A DNA stretch of 22,497 nucleotides from an uncultured Muribaculaceae bacterium (GTDB lineage Bacteria > Bacteroidota > Bacteroidia > Bacteroidales > Muribaculaceae). Of the stretch, positions 6,786 to 15,296 are shown in pieces. Location: the NCBI GenBank assembly GCA_910584545.1, contig CAJUBC010000040.1, positions 1 through 22,497 of the forward strand, written 5' to 3'. The stretch's first letter is position 1. Each line of letters opens with the position of its first letter. The notes below the pieces were generated by a model. That model was not told the DNA's origin. It did no database searches and was given only the letters and a program-made list of their open reading frames with translations. The position numbers were made by a program, and so were the translations under genes.

Positions 6786-7985
6786 TTACTCGCCTCGGTT
6801 TTCTTTGTTGAATATGTGGCGAAGGCGGGAGAAAATCCTCTGGCTGGTGGCCTGCGTCGGCACAACGTTGGGAGCGTCCTTCAGGCTTTCGATAGCCGCC
6901 TTTTCGGAATCGCTTAACGTCTCCGGCACATAAACCATCACATTCACGAGCAGGTCGCCCTTCGCGCCCCCGTTCATGGCCGGAAGGCCCTTGCCGCGGA
7001 GACGGAGCACTTTGCCGGGCTGCGTACCGGCCGCGATCTTGAGCCGCGCGCGGCCCTCCACTGTCGGGACCTCGGCCGAACCACCGAGCGCAGCCGTCGG
7101 GAAGTCGAGCATCAGATTGTAGATAAGGTCGTTGCCATCGCGAATGAGTTCCGGATGCTTCTCTTCCTGAATCTTGATGAGAAGGTCGCCGTTGACTCCG
7201 CCGTTACGCGGAGCGTTGCCCTGACCGCGAAGAGTGAGGACCATATCGTTCTCCACTCCCGCCGGGATGTGGAAGCTTACGATCTCCTCCTTGCGCTCCA
7301 CGCCCTGGCCCTGACAATAGCTGCAGCGTTCGGTGATAACCTTACCCTCGCCGTTACACTCGGGACATACAGACTGACTCTGCATCGCTCCCATGAAAGT
7401 ATGCTGGGTGGTGGTGACATAACCGGTGCCGTGACAGCGGGGACAGGTATGGAACGCCGTTCCATCCTTTGCTCCGGTGCCCTTGCAGTGTGGACAGGCC
7501 ACGAGCCTCGGAATCTTCAGCTTCTTCTCTACCCCGTTCATTATGTCCTTAAGCGTCACCTTGACGGTGATGCGGAGATCCGTACCTCTGTTGACATGCT
7601 TGCGCGGGCCGCCCGTGGCTCCGCCGAAACCGCCGAAGCCGCCGCCGTAGCCCTCGCGACCGCCGAATATATCGCCGAACGCCGCGAAGATATCCTCCAT
7701 CGACATTCCGCCGCCGAAGCCACCGCCGAAGCCTCCAGCTCCGCCACCGAAGCCCTGCGGGCCCATCGAGTGGCCGAACTGATCATACTTGGCGCGCTTC
7801 TGGGCATCGCTGAGCACATCATAGGCCTCTGCAGCCTCCTTGAACTTCTCCTCGGCTTCCTTATCTCCTGGATTCTTGTCGGGATGGTACTGGATGGCTT
7901 TCTTGCGGTATGCCTTCTTTATCTCCTCCGGAGTGGCGTTCTTCGCGACACCGAGCACCTCGTAGTAATCTCTTTTTTCTGCCAT
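6786..7985 (-). CDS. dnaJ: Molecular chaperone DnaJ (Hsp40)
   Basis: DnaJ is the cytosolic co-chaperone that delivers unfolded proteins to DnaK and stimulates its ATPase. The 399 residues show the full type I layout. The J domain is at 1-70 with H-P-D at 34-36 and Y-D-Q-F-G-H at its end. A Gly-rich segment (about 75-125) is unusually G/F-rich. The zinc domain has all four Cys repeats: C-P-H-C-K-G-T-G, C-P-R-C-H-G-T-G, C-P-E-C-N-G-E-G and C-S-Y-C-Q-G-Q-G. The C-terminal substrate-binding domain contains G-D-L-L-V-N-V-M-V-Y-V-P. grpE lies 11 nt upstream, so the two nucleotide-cycle partners of DnaK are made together. dnaK is not in the window. The 3' end runs into the terminator shared with the serpin gene. 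Confidence 0.97.
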   Translation of the reverse strand: MAEKRDYYEVLGVAKNATPEEIKKAYRKKAIQYHPDKNPGDKEAEEKFKEAAEAYDVLSDAQKRAKYDQFGHSMGPQGFGGGAGGFGGGFGGGMSMEDIFAAFGDIFGGREGYGGGFGGFGGATGGPRKHVNRGTDLRITVKVTLKDIMNGVEKKLKIPRLVACPHCKGTGAKDGTAFHTCPRCHGTGYVTTTQHTFMGAMQSQSVCPECNGEGKVITERCSYCQGQGVERKEEIVSFHIPAGVENDMVLTLRGQGNAPRNGGVNGDLLIKIQEEKHPELIRDGNDLIYNLMLDFPTAALGGSAEVPTVEGRARLKIAAGTQPGKVLRLRGKGLPAMNGGAKGDLLVNVMVYVPETLSDSEKAAIESLKDAPNVVPTQATSQRIFSRLRHIFNKENRGE

Positions 7986-7996
7986 AGTCGATGTAA

Positions 7997-8602
7997 TTAC
8001 TGGCCTACGACCACTTTCGCATGGCGAAGCACCTTGTCATTGATAGTATAGCCCTTCTCCACAGTGTCGAGAATCTTTCCCTTCCGGGACTCATCGGGCA
8101 CCGGCACGGCGGATATGGCCTCATGGCGGTCGGCGTCGAAGTCGCGATCCTCGGGATCCATCTCCTTCACGCCGTTCTGCTCCATGTATTTCTTAAGTTT
8201 CTTATATATAAGCTCCATACCCTCGCGAACCGAACCTGCGTCATCGCTGCCTTCCGTGGCCTTCAGCGCACGCTCGAAATCGTCGACAATCGGGAGAAGT
8301 CCCTTGAACGCCGACTCTGCGGCATTCTTTATCAACTCCGATTTCTCCCTGAGGGTACGTTTGCGGAAATTATCGAATTCAGCCATGAGGAACAGATATT
8401 CCTTCTTCTCCTTTTCAACCTGTGACTTGAGTTCCTCGATCTCTTTCCGAGCCTTGCCGCATTCGGTCTCCTCCGTCTGAACGGCATTATCTCCCTCTAC
8501 CTCTGAGGTTTCCACAGCATCTGACGGAGCAGTCTTCGAAGCTTCCTTCACTTCCTCGGAAACTTCCGCGTTTTCATTCATCTTATCTTTGTTTTCTTTC
8601 AT
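7997..8602 (-). CDS. grpE: Nucleotide exchange factor GrpE
   Basis: GrpE releases ADP from DnaK. The protein has an acidic, low-complexity N-terminus, then a long coiled-coil helix (K-A-R-K-E-I-E-E-L-K...E-Y-L-F-L-M-A-E-F-D-N-F-R-K-R-T) that forms the dimer, and the C-terminal beta domain with R-H-E-A-I-S-A-V-P and G-Y-T-I-N-D-K-V-L-R-H-A-K-V-V-V. I place the start at 8602 because AAAGGAGA lies 4 nt upstream, an unusually clear Shine-Dalgarno site for this phylum, giving 201 residues. An in-frame ATG at 8668 would add 22 residues (M-G-K-N-K-H-K...) and place that site inside the gene. The 178 nt upstream to ispE contain no promoter match I trust. dnaJ follows after 11 nt. Confidence 0.95.
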   Translation of the reverse strand: MKENKDKMNENAEVSEEVKEASKTAPSDAVETSEVEGDNAVQTEETECGKARKEIEELKSQVEKEKKEYLFLMAEFDNFRKRTLREKSELIKNAAESAFKGLLPIVDDFERALKATEGSDDAGSVREGMELIYKKLKKYMEQNGVKEMDPEDRDFDADRHEAISAVPVPDESRKGKILDTVEKGYTINDKVLRHAKVVVGQ

Positions 8603-8606
8603 ATCA

Positions 8607-8614
8607 TCTCCTTT
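8607..8614 (-). promoter_or_regulatory. Strong ribosome binding site deciding the grpE start
   Basis: On the - strand AAAGGAGA sits 4 nt before the ATG at 8602. Bacteroidetes genes usually lack such motifs, so it supports the shorter GrpE over the start at 8668. Confidence 0.55.
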
Positions 8615-8780
8615 CAGGGACTCTTCACGACTTCCCCAAAAATGATTTTTGTGTTTATTCTTACCCATAAGGCTGTGTGTTTTTATAGCAAATTTCTTGC
8701 CAATATTTGTTAAATCCCACAGATTGATGATAAAATATTCATCTATCTACAGCAGTGTGCAAAGCAGCCTGCTACCATGC

Positions 8781-9674
8781 CTATAGCTTTAACAAATATA
8801 CAGCCTGCATGGTTGGTTTTTTAACAATCGACGCGGCGACTTCCGCAGCATCCTCCATGTCCATGAAGATTCCATACACCACGCTGCCACTGCCTGTGAG
8901 CGAGGAATAGACTGCCCCGCCGTCATATAACTCATCCTTTATGCGGCCGAGACCTGGGTGATTCGGGAAAAGTGAACGCTCGAAATCGTTGACAGCCACA
9001 TAGCGCCATTCCTGCAGGGGTATTGCGGACAGTCCCCTGAGGTCGGACCCTTTCTCACTCGGAACTACGCCCGCAAAAGCCTCCTTTGTTGAAACATGCA
9101 GATCCGGCTTTACAGCCACGAGCCATTTCCCGGAAAGGTCAATCGACACCTCCTCGAGTTCATCCCCTATTCCCTCGGCATACATCGGCCTGTTGTAGGC
9201 GAAGAAAGGACAGTCGGCGCCGAGCGCAGTCAGCGCCGCGGCAATCCCGCCACGGTTCTCCCTCACCCATGCGTCACCTCGGTCGGCTGCGGCAAGGGCC
9301 ATGAACGTAAACGCGGCATCGGCGCTGCCGCCCCCCATCCCTGCTCCGTCGGGAAGATGCTTCTCGAGAGAAATCCGCACCGAAAAATCAGGAGTGGCAT
9401 ATCGAGACATATACAGATCAGCAGCCCGCGTCACCAGATTCTTCTCCGGTGGACAATCCATCGATCGACCGGTAAATGAGATGTCGCAGCCTCGCCCCAT
9501 CTTGTCCTCCGCAGGCGCAACTTCAAGTATGTCGCAGAATGGCTCAGGATTTGACGGAGTGCCGGCGTACAGGCCCACAGGGTAAAAGATGGTACGCAGA
9601 TTATGATAACCGTCGGGACGAGTCTCCCCTATCTGCAGACCTATATTGATCTTGGCGTTTACGAAATATATCAT
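8781..9674 (-). CDS. ispE: 4-diphosphocytidyl-2-C-methyl-D-erythritol kinase IspE
   Basis: IspE phosphorylates the 2-hydroxyl of CDP-methylerythritol with ATP, the fourth step of the non-mevalonate (MEP) isoprenoid pathway in the cytosol. The 297-residue sequence opens with F-V-N-A-K-I-N-I-G-L, the conserved substrate-binding start, and D-G-Y-H-N-L. The GHMP-kinase ATP loop L-P-D-G-A-G-M-G-G-G-S-A-D-A-A is at 107-121. G-A-D-C-P-F-F and the C-terminal L-T-G-S-G-S-V-V-Y-G-I-F complete the family pattern. The segment about 38-68, between the first strands, is longer than I would expect. It lies 45 nt after the DUF1460 gene, so the two may be read together; no promoter is evident in that gap. Confidence 0.96.
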   Translation of the reverse strand: MIYFVNAKINIGLQIGETRPDGYHNLRTIFYPVGLYAGTPSNPEPFCDILEVAPAEDKMGRGCDISFTGRSMDCPPEKNLVTRAADLYMSRYATPDFSVRISLEKHLPDGAGMGGGSADAAFTFMALAAADRGDAWVRENRGGIAAALTALGADCPFFAYNRPMYAEGIGDELEEVSIDLSGKWLVAVKPDLHVSTKEAFAGVVPSEKGSDLRGLSAIPLQEWRYVAVNDFERSLFPNHPGLGRIKDELYDGGAVYSSLTGSGSVVYGIFMDMEDAAEVAASIVKKPTMQAVYLLKL

Positions 9675-9719
9675 TTGGTCAGTGTGTTCGGTTCAGTTTT
9701 TCAATCCGGATTCGAAAGA

Positions 9720-10577
9720 CTATTTAAGCCTGAACCAGCGGTAGCCGTAGATTCTTGCGGCATTCTTCTTCACATATCTCGAGAGGGGCATCTCCTCGAT
9801 AACCACCTTTCCCTGCTCAGGCGAGGCATATACGAGATGAAATCCGTCATCTTTCCTGACCACAAAGCCCATGGTGACCCAGTCGAACTCCGGATTGTTA
9901 CCGAGAAGCATCACGATATCGCCGTCGGCCATCTCCTCCATCACATCCTTCCATTCGAAACTCTGCCGCTTCATGTATGGAATCTTATGGCTGCGGAAGC
10001 CCATCTCCAACATCTTCTGCCTGTCGAATGCGGCGGAATCCGCAAGGGCCGGGAATTCCGCCCGATGGCGTGTAAGGTAGTCGAGCGATTTCGTCTTAAA
10101 CAGATCGGAGTAACTTTCCGTGAGCTCCGAGATATTTCCCCGTCCCTTGTTGTCGATGGCCCAGTCAGCACCGTAAGCCATGATGGATGGGAATCCATTC
10201 TCCTCGCCGCGTCGACATGACATCGAGACCAAAGCTTCCTCGATATCCCCGATGCGGGCGCTTCCGGGCTGTGTTGCCGCCTTTGCCAGGGCGGCAACAG
10301 TATTGACGAAGCTGATCTCGTCGAAGGCATCGAGACGAAGCTGCAGCCTGCCTGTGGAATCAGTCCTCATCGCGCTCTCATACGGGACACCCACCAGACT
10401 GGATGCTAAAGCGGCAGCCACCGTCGAGGGAGCCGCCCCCGGAGCGGCAACCGACCTGACCGCCCGTATGGCGGAGGCGGTGTCGGCGGCGCAATGCGTA
10501 CGGACGGCCTGCGCGCCGGTACATGTCATGGCGGACAGGGTAACCGCCAAAATCAGTTTTTTCAATGTATTTTTCAT
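9720..10577 (-). CDS. DUF1460 (amidase-like) exported protein, probably catalytically inactive
   Basis: A cleavable signal peptide (about 1-24, ending in G-A-Q-A) directs this 285-residue protein to the periplasm or beyond. The fold signature of DUF1460, an NlpC/P60-like family described as N-acetylmuramoyl-L-alanine amidase-like, is visible: L-V-G-V-P-Y, L-D-A-F-D..S-F-V-N-T-V-A-A-L, Y-G-A-D-W-A-I-D-N...I-S-E-L-T, and G-D-I-V-M-L....F-V-V...Y-A-S-P. As I recall the family, the motif around the nucleophile reads D-C-T-T-F-V-E and the later His lies in a H-V-G segment. Here these read D-E-I-S-F-V-N (Glu87) and V-T-M-G (235-237), and S-R-L-H-Y has become S-I-M-A-Y. The protein therefore looks like a pseudo-amidase, perhaps a binding or scaffold protein. 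It follows the S9 peptidase gene, with a GC-rich hairpin between. Confidence 0.72.
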   Translation of the reverse strand: MKNTLKKLILAVTLSAMTCTGAQAVRTHCAADTASAIRAVRSVAAPGAAPSTVAAALASSLVGVPYESAMRTDSTGRLQLRLDAFDEISFVNTVAALAKAATQPGSARIGDIEEALVSMSCRRGEENGFPSIMAYGADWAIDNKGRGNISELTESYSDLFKTKSLDYLTRHRAEFPALADSAAFDRQKMLEMGFRSHKIPYMKRQSFEWKDVMEEMADGDIVMLLGNNPEFDWVTMGFVVRKDDGFHLVYASPEQGKVVIEEMPLSRYVKKNAARIYGYRWFRLK

Positions 10578-10617
10578 TATTTCTCAGACAATTCCTCTAT
10601 ATTATCTATATTATATG

Positions 10618-10643
10618 TCCGGCCCGGTCTATGCCGGGCCGGA
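10618..10643 (-). terminator. GC-rich hairpin after the S9 peptidase gene
   Basis: TCCGGCCCGG and CCGGGCCGGA pair perfectly over 10 bp around a 6-nt loop, 12 nt after the S9 peptidase stop. No T run follows on the - strand (CATATAATATAG), so it is an imperfect intrinsic terminator. It may instead protect the 3' end or only partly block read-through into the DUF1460 gene. Confidence 0.5.
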
Positions 10644-10654
10644 TTCCGTATCAT

Positions 10655-13471
10655 TTATTGATTTTCGAGCAATTCGAAATTCCATTCCTGCCCTTTCCGG
10701 ATCGCAGGGATTCCATCCTTCATCCACTTGGGCATGGGGGCGTCCTTGAGATAGTGGTCGAAGAACTGCTGGAACCTCTTGGTAATATCCTTACGGTTCT
10801 TGCGGTCGCGGATGTTGTGGGCCTCGCCGTTGTACTGCAGCATCCATACGGGGCGCTGCAGCCTGCGCAAAGCCATGAACATCTCTATGCCCTGATACCA
10901 TGGCACCGCGCCATCCTCATCATTGTGCATTATGAGCAGAGGGGTGTGCACCCGGTCGGCATGGAAGACAGGAGAAGACTGGATATACATCTCCGGACAG
11001 TCCCAGAGAGTCCCTCCGATACGGCTCTGACCAACCTCGTACTGCGCCTGGCGGGAGTCACCGCCTCCCCAGCGGATACCGCCGTAGGCAGAGGTCATAT
11101 TGGCTACAGGCGCTCCACTGCCGGCGCACGCGAACATGTCAGTACGTGTAACGAGGTAAGCGGTCTGGTAACCACCCCAGCTCTGGCCGTCGATGCCGAT
11201 ACGGTCCTTGTCTATCCAGGGGTAGCGGCGGCACATCTCCTCGGCTCCGGAACATACATAATTATATGCGTCCTCGCCCGGGCGACCGGAAGTGTAATGG
11301 ATATCGGGCACAAACACCACATAGCCGCGGCTTACGTAGAAGGGATAATTCACCCAGCTCCAGGAAGGCTCCATGGTATAATGTACATAAAGGTCCTCCG
11401 ATCCGGTCTCATAGAACACGCAGAGCATCGGATACTTCCTGTTCGGGTCGAGATTCTCGGGAACATAGAGTACGCCCTCGGATGGAGCGCCGTCGTAGGC
11501 ATACCACCGCTCAAGCCGCGCGGTACCCCAGGAATAGTCCTTCATCTGCGGGTTCGCGTCGGAGAGACGGCGGGCCTGAGCGAATTTGGTTCCACGGCTG
11601 AGCCATATATCGGGAGAGGTGTTGAAGTTGGCGCGCTGCCAGGTGAAGACATCCGCATCGGCCGCCTTGCGTAACTGCGTGAACGCATATTTGTCGAGCA
11701 CCTCCATGACAGGAGCTTTCGGTTTGCCGTACCGCATGGTGGCGAGACCCCTGTATTTATCCTTATAGTCGAATACCGAAAGCAACATCAGGTCTCCGTC
11801 GCTGAGGAAAAGATTGTGCTCCGCATCGGTGTTAACGTATTCGAAACGCACGTTTCTCTTGCGGCCCTCGCCATCGGTAAGACAGACGGGATCCGCCTCC
11901 CCCTTGGGGTCGAGACTCCAGATGTCATGGCGGTCATATACCAGCACACGGCTGTCGTCACGGCTCCATCCGGCAATCCCGCGCGGCTGCGAGGGAGAGG
12001 GATGGCGGTCGTCAAGGTCCCAAAGCGGATAGGGGACCTTACCGCTGATCTCGCGCGACTCTCCAGTCTTGATGTCGTAGACATGATAATTGCGGTCTTC
12101 GAACCATATCACGTAACGGTCGGAAGGGGAGAGGTCATAACCAAGCTCACCCATGAACCTGCCGGCATCGCGACGCTCACCGGTTATGACATTGACCACA
12201 TACATGGGCGTGGGATAGAAATAGTCCCACTGATAAGCCACTGCCGCGAAGCCGGGGTCCACCACAAGGGCCCAGTCTCCATCCCAGCGGTCGGGAGCCT
12301 TCACCTCCGCCAATGGAGAATCGGTGACGAGCACCGATTTCATGGTGGAGAGGTCTACAACCACCGGATAGTTTTTCTTCTGCTGCTCCTTGAGAGTGTA
12401 CAGGTCCTTCGGGGGAGTCATGGCACGGTCCCATACCCAGATGTCGAGTTTTCCGTTCTCGAAGTCTACTATCGTGGTGTCGTCGGGAGCAATCACCGGG
12501 GCCACGCCTCCGATAAGGCGCTTGCCGTTGTGCGAGAAACTGAGAGCGGTGTACTGGTTGGGACGGAGAAGATTTCCGGCGGTGTCTTTCTGATCGATGT
12601 CGACACGCAGGGGGGCCTTCATCTCACGGCTCAGGTCGCTCAGGAACACTTCGGCGCGGCGCGTACCGGTCTTCAGGGAATCCTCCGCGGCAGTGTAAGC
12701 AAGCATCGCGCCTTTTCCGTCGAGCGCGGGCATTCCGTAAAATGGTTTGTCCCGGTCAACAATTGTATAGGATGTGTCGGGAAGCATCATCACGCCGACG
12801 CTGTTGGTGGCGAGGCTGTCTTTCTCCGGTTTCTTCACGGTAAGCGCCAGCCGAGCTCCGTTTCTTGAAAAGCAGTAATGGTCAACCCAATTGGTGACTT
12901 TCCTTGTGCCGGTGGCGAGATCCATGGTGACCAATGGGCGTCCGCATTCCTTATCCGAAAGATACTTGGAAGCCACAAGAGTCGTGTCGCAGCTCTTCCA
13001 TGCCACCCAGTCGCCACCTTCCTCGCCCAACTTATAGCCCAGTACATCGCCATACTTCTTGATCTCCTTTGTAGTGAGATTCACGATAGCCAACGAATCC
13101 TGAGGCATCTCATGGTCTTTCTTTTTGGCAATCTTAGCCTTGCGGGTATCGGCAAAGGGAGCCTTGATCTGAACTACCGCCCAGCGGCTGTCGGCGGTGA
13201 ATCCCGGCTTATAGCCTCGGCTAATCTCGATTCGCTTATCTTTCCTTGTGTTATAGAGCACAAGCACACCGTCCCCCTCCTGAGGGTTGACGGAGTAGGC
13301 GCTCCACTCGCCGTTGCGCGATATGGAATGATTCCTCACCGATTTCCAGGCATCGAAGTCTTCGTGTCCGAGCACCTTTTTCGGCGCGGGCGCCGCATCA
13401 GCGGCCGCTGCAATCGTCAGCGCGGCTGCTGCAAATGAGGAAAGGAACGTCTTTAATCTCATGTCAGACAT
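10655..13471 (-). CDS. S9-family serine peptidase (prolyl oligopeptidase family), exported
   Basis: This 938-residue protein has a signal peptide (about 4-27, A-A-A-A-D-A-A cleavage area) and a long N-terminal part with repeated W-D/S-R-D-type strands, as expected of the beta-propeller of S9 peptidases. The alpha/beta-hydrolase domain fills roughly the last 270 residues. Its catalytic triad is readable: G-Q-S-W-G-G-Y with Ser764, H-N-D-E-D-G-A-V-P with Asp853 and G-E-A-H-N-I with His885. It probably cleaves short peptides in the periplasm. Its first ATG (13469-13471) overlaps the ribBA stop within ATGTCTGACATG; a second in-frame ATG (13460-13462) gives a cleaner signal peptide start. The tight junction points to translational coupling in the DUF3822-rsmD-ribBA operon. 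Subfamily and substrate are not determinable here. Confidence 0.92.
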   Translation of the reverse strand: MSDMRLKTFLSSFAAAALTIAAAADAAPAPKKVLGHEDFDAWKSVRNHSISRNGEWSAYSVNPQEGDGVLVLYNTRKDKRIEISRGYKPGFTADSRWAVVQIKAPFADTRKAKIAKKKDHEMPQDSLAIVNLTTKEIKKYGDVLGYKLGEEGGDWVAWKSCDTTLVASKYLSDKECGRPLVTMDLATGTRKVTNWVDHYCFSRNGARLALTVKKPEKDSLATNSVGVMMLPDTSYTIVDRDKPFYGMPALDGKGAMLAYTAAEDSLKTGTRRAEVFLSDLSREMKAPLRVDIDQKDTAGNLLRPNQYTALSFSHNGKRLIGGVAPVIAPDDTTIVDFENGKLDIWVWDRAMTPPKDLYTLKEQQKKNYPVVVDLSTMKSVLVTDSPLAEVKAPDRWDGDWALVVDPGFAAVAYQWDYFYPTPMYVVNVITGERRDAGRFMGELGYDLSPSDRYVIWFEDRNYHVYDIKTGESREISGKVPYPLWDLDDRHPSPSQPRGIAGWSRDDSRVLVYDRHDIWSLDPKGEADPVCLTDGEGRKRNVRFEYVNTDAEHNLFLSDGDLMLLSVFDYKDKYRGLATMRYGKPKAPVMEVLDKYAFTQLRKAADADVFTWQRANFNTSPDIWLSRGTKFAQARRLSDANPQMKDYSWGTARLERWYAYDGAPSEGVLYVPENLDPNRKYPMLCVFYETGSEDLYVHYTMEPSWSWVNYPFYVSRGYVVFVPDIHYTSGRPGEDAYNYVCSGAEEMCRRYPWIDKDRIGIDGQSWGGYQTAYLVTRTDMFACAGSGAPVANMTSAYGGIRWGGGDSRQAQYEVGQSRIGGTLWDCPEMYIQSSPVFHADRVHTPLLIMHNDEDGAVPWYQGIEMFMALRRLQRPVWMLQYNGEAHNIRDRKNRKDITKRFQQFFDHYLKDAPMPKWMKDGIPAIRKGQEWNFELLENQ

Positions 13472-14678
13472 TTTTTAAGATGTGGCCCATGCGGTTCTTT
13501 TTCGTCTCCATATACTTCTCGTTGTATGGATTCGGGGTGACCTCGAGGGGAACTATCTCGCTGATGTTGAGTCCGTATCCTTCGAGCCCGATGCGCTTCA
13601 CCGGATTGTTGGTCATCAGGCGCATGTTCTTTATGCCGAGCGCATGGAGTATATTGGCGCCCACGCCGTAGTCCCGCTCGTCGGCCTTGTGACCGAGGTG
13701 CAGGTTGGCGTCAACGGTGTCGAGCCCGTTTTCCTGCAGCTTGTAGGCCTTGATCTTGTCCATAAGACCTATGCCGCGCCCCTCCTGACTGAGGTAGATC
13801 AGAGCCCCTCTTCCCTCTTTCTCAATCATCTTCATGGCGAGATGGAGTTGCTCGCCGCATTCGCAGCGCTGCGAGCCGAAGATATCGCCGGTCATGCATG
13901 ATGAATGCACACGGACCAACACTGGTTCTTCTCCGGAGACATCGCCTTTGATCAAGGCTATATGCTCGAGATTGTTGTCTTTCTGGCGGAAAGGTATCAG
14001 CCTGAAATGGCCGTAGACAGTAGGCATGTCCACTTCTTCGCCTATTTCCACAAGCGAGTCGTGGGTAAGACGGAACGCGATGAGATCTCGGATGCTGATC
14101 AGCTTGAGACCCCATTCGTCGGCACGGCGGCGAAGTTCGGGAAGTCTCGCCATTGAACCGTCGTCGCTCATGATTTCCATAAGGGCGGCGGCCGGCTGGA
14201 GACCGGCGAGACGGGCGAGGTCGACGGCTGCCTCGGTATGTCCCGCACGCTGAAGGACCCCGCGGTCCTGCGCGTAGAGAGGATTGATGTGGCCCGGTCG
14301 GCCGAAAGTCTCCGGAGTCGATGCAGGATCGGCCAAGGCACGGATCGTGGCCGCGCGGTCCTGGATTGATACTCCGGTGGAACATCCCTCGAGTTTGTCG
14401 ACGGTCACCGTAAAGGGTGTGCCCAATACCGAGGTGTTGTCCTCAACCTGCTTCGGGAGTCCGAGGCGGGCGCATCTGTCCATGGTTACCGGAGCGCAGA
14501 GGACGCCCCTTGCGTTCTTGAGCATGAAATTCACATCCTCCGGAGTAATCTTCTCCGCCGCAATGATGAGGTCTCCCTCGTTCTCGCGGTCCTCGTCGTC
14601 AACCACTACGATGAATTTGCCGTTGCGGAAATCCTCGATGGCATCTTCCACTCTGTCGAGTCTTATATTGTCTTCCAT
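13464..14678 (-). CDS. ribBA: Bifunctional 3,4-dihydroxy-2-butanone 4-phosphate synthase / GTP cyclohydrolase II
   Basis: This 404-residue fusion makes both entry compounds of riboflavin synthesis in the cytosol. The N-terminal half (about 1-205) is RibB: V-V-V-D-D-E-D-R-E-N-E-G-D-L-I carries the acidic metal/substrate site, and G-R-P-G-H-I-N-P-L and R-A-G-H-T-E-A-A-V-D match the ribulose-5-phosphate pocket. The C-terminal half (about 210-404) is RibA: H-S-S-C-M-T-G-D-I-F-G-S-Q-R-C-E-C supplies the three zinc Cys, with S-Q-E-G-R-G-I-G-L and N-N-P-V-K-R. Both halves look intact. It lies 7 nt after rsmD and overlaps the S9 peptidase start. I see no FMN riboswitch-like leader upstream, consistent with its position inside an operon. 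Confidence 0.97.
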   Translation of the reverse strand: MEDNIRLDRVEDAIEDFRNGKFIVVVDDEDRENEGDLIIAAEKITPEDVNFMLKNARGVLCAPVTMDRCARLGLPKQVEDNTSVLGTPFTVTVDKLEGCSTGVSIQDRAATIRALADPASTPETFGRPGHINPLYAQDRGVLQRAGHTEAAVDLARLAGLQPAAALMEIMSDDGSMARLPELRRRADEWGLKLISIRDLIAFRLTHDSLVEIGEEVDMPTVYGHFRLIPFRQKDNNLEHIALIKGDVSGEEPVLVRVHSSCMTGDIFGSQRCECGEQLHLAMKMIEKEGRGALIYLSQEGRGIGLMDKIKAYKLQENGLDTVDANLHLGHKADERDYGVGANILHALGIKNMRLMTNNPVKRIGLEGYGLNISEIVPLEVTPNPYNEKYMETKKNRMGHILKNV

Positions 14679-14685
14679 TATTTAA

Positions 14686-15261
14686 TTATTCTATTTCGTG
14701 TTCGTGATTATCTTCATTGTTGTCACCATCTACCCTGAAGAGAGAGAAATTGACACTGCCGTACACCCTCTGCTGCAGGAATCCGGGCAGCTTGCTGAAA
14801 TCATGGTTGCGGTTGTGCTCCACCACCACCAAAGTACCCTCGGCGACAGCTCCGGAATTAAGGATCAGTTCCGGAATCTCGGAGAAACGGGGGTGATTGT
14901 AGGGAGGATCGGCAAACACTATGTCGAAAGTTCGGTCGCAGCGCTCGAGGTATCGGAATGCATCTCCTTTTACAAGACGGAGCGAAGTGTCGCCGAGTTT
15001 CTCCTTGACCGACCGGATGAAACCGGCCTGCGTGTTGGCCTCCTCCACTGCCGTGACTTCCTTACACCCGCGTGACACGAATTCCCAGCTTATCGCTCCC
15101 GTGCCGGCGAACAGGTCGAGTACCCTTTTCCCCTCGAAATCCTCCATATTCTCCATTACGTTGAATATGTTCTCCCTGGCGAAGTCAGTGGTGGGTCTGG
15201 CGGTTATGTTATGCGGGACATCAAACCGCCTTTTGCCATATTTACCTCTTATAATCCTCAT
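14686..15261 (-). CDS. rsmD: 16S rRNA (guanine(966)-N2)-methyltransferase RsmD
   Basis: RsmD methylates N2 of G966 in 16S rRNA with S-adenosylmethionine during 30S assembly. The 191-residue sequence begins M-R-I-I-R-G-K-Y-G-K-R-R, the typical start, followed by R-P-T-T-D-F-A-R-E-N-I-F-N. The SAM-binding motif V-L-D-L-F-A-G-T-G-A-I-S-W-E and the N2-methyltransferase catalytic motif D-P-P-Y (near 120) are both present. Length is normal. The DUF3822 gene lies 35 nt upstream and ribBA 7 nt downstream, so this is an internal operon gene. The last residues are unusually acidic (D-G-D-N-N-E-D-N-H-E-H-E-I-E). Confidence 0.95.
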   Translation of the reverse strand: MRIIRGKYGKRRFDVPHNITARPTTDFARENIFNVMENMEDFEGKRVLDLFAGTGAISWEFVSRGCKEVTAVEEANTQAGFIRSVKEKLGDTSLRLVKGDAFRYLERCDRTFDIVFADPPYNHPRFSEIPELILNSGAVAEGTLVVVEHNRNHDFSKLPGFLQQRVYGSVNFSLFRVDGDNNEDNHEHEIE

Positions 15262-15296
15262 AATGTTTCTCTATCTGTCAATCTGCACCATACCGG

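Noticed and set aside
7155..8051. 298-codon + strand open frame opposite dnaJ
   Set aside because: It is antisense to a full-length DnaJ with all motifs; the translation is Ala/Leu-rich low complexity from GC-rich codons and matches no family.
10565..11674. 369-codon + strand frame opposite the S9 peptidase
   Set aside because: Shadow of the peptidase gene, including its catalytic domain; no start context or recognisable domain.
11816..12868. 350-codon + strand frame opposite the S9 peptidase
   Set aside because: Same reason; the GC-rich coding strand leaves long accidental frames.
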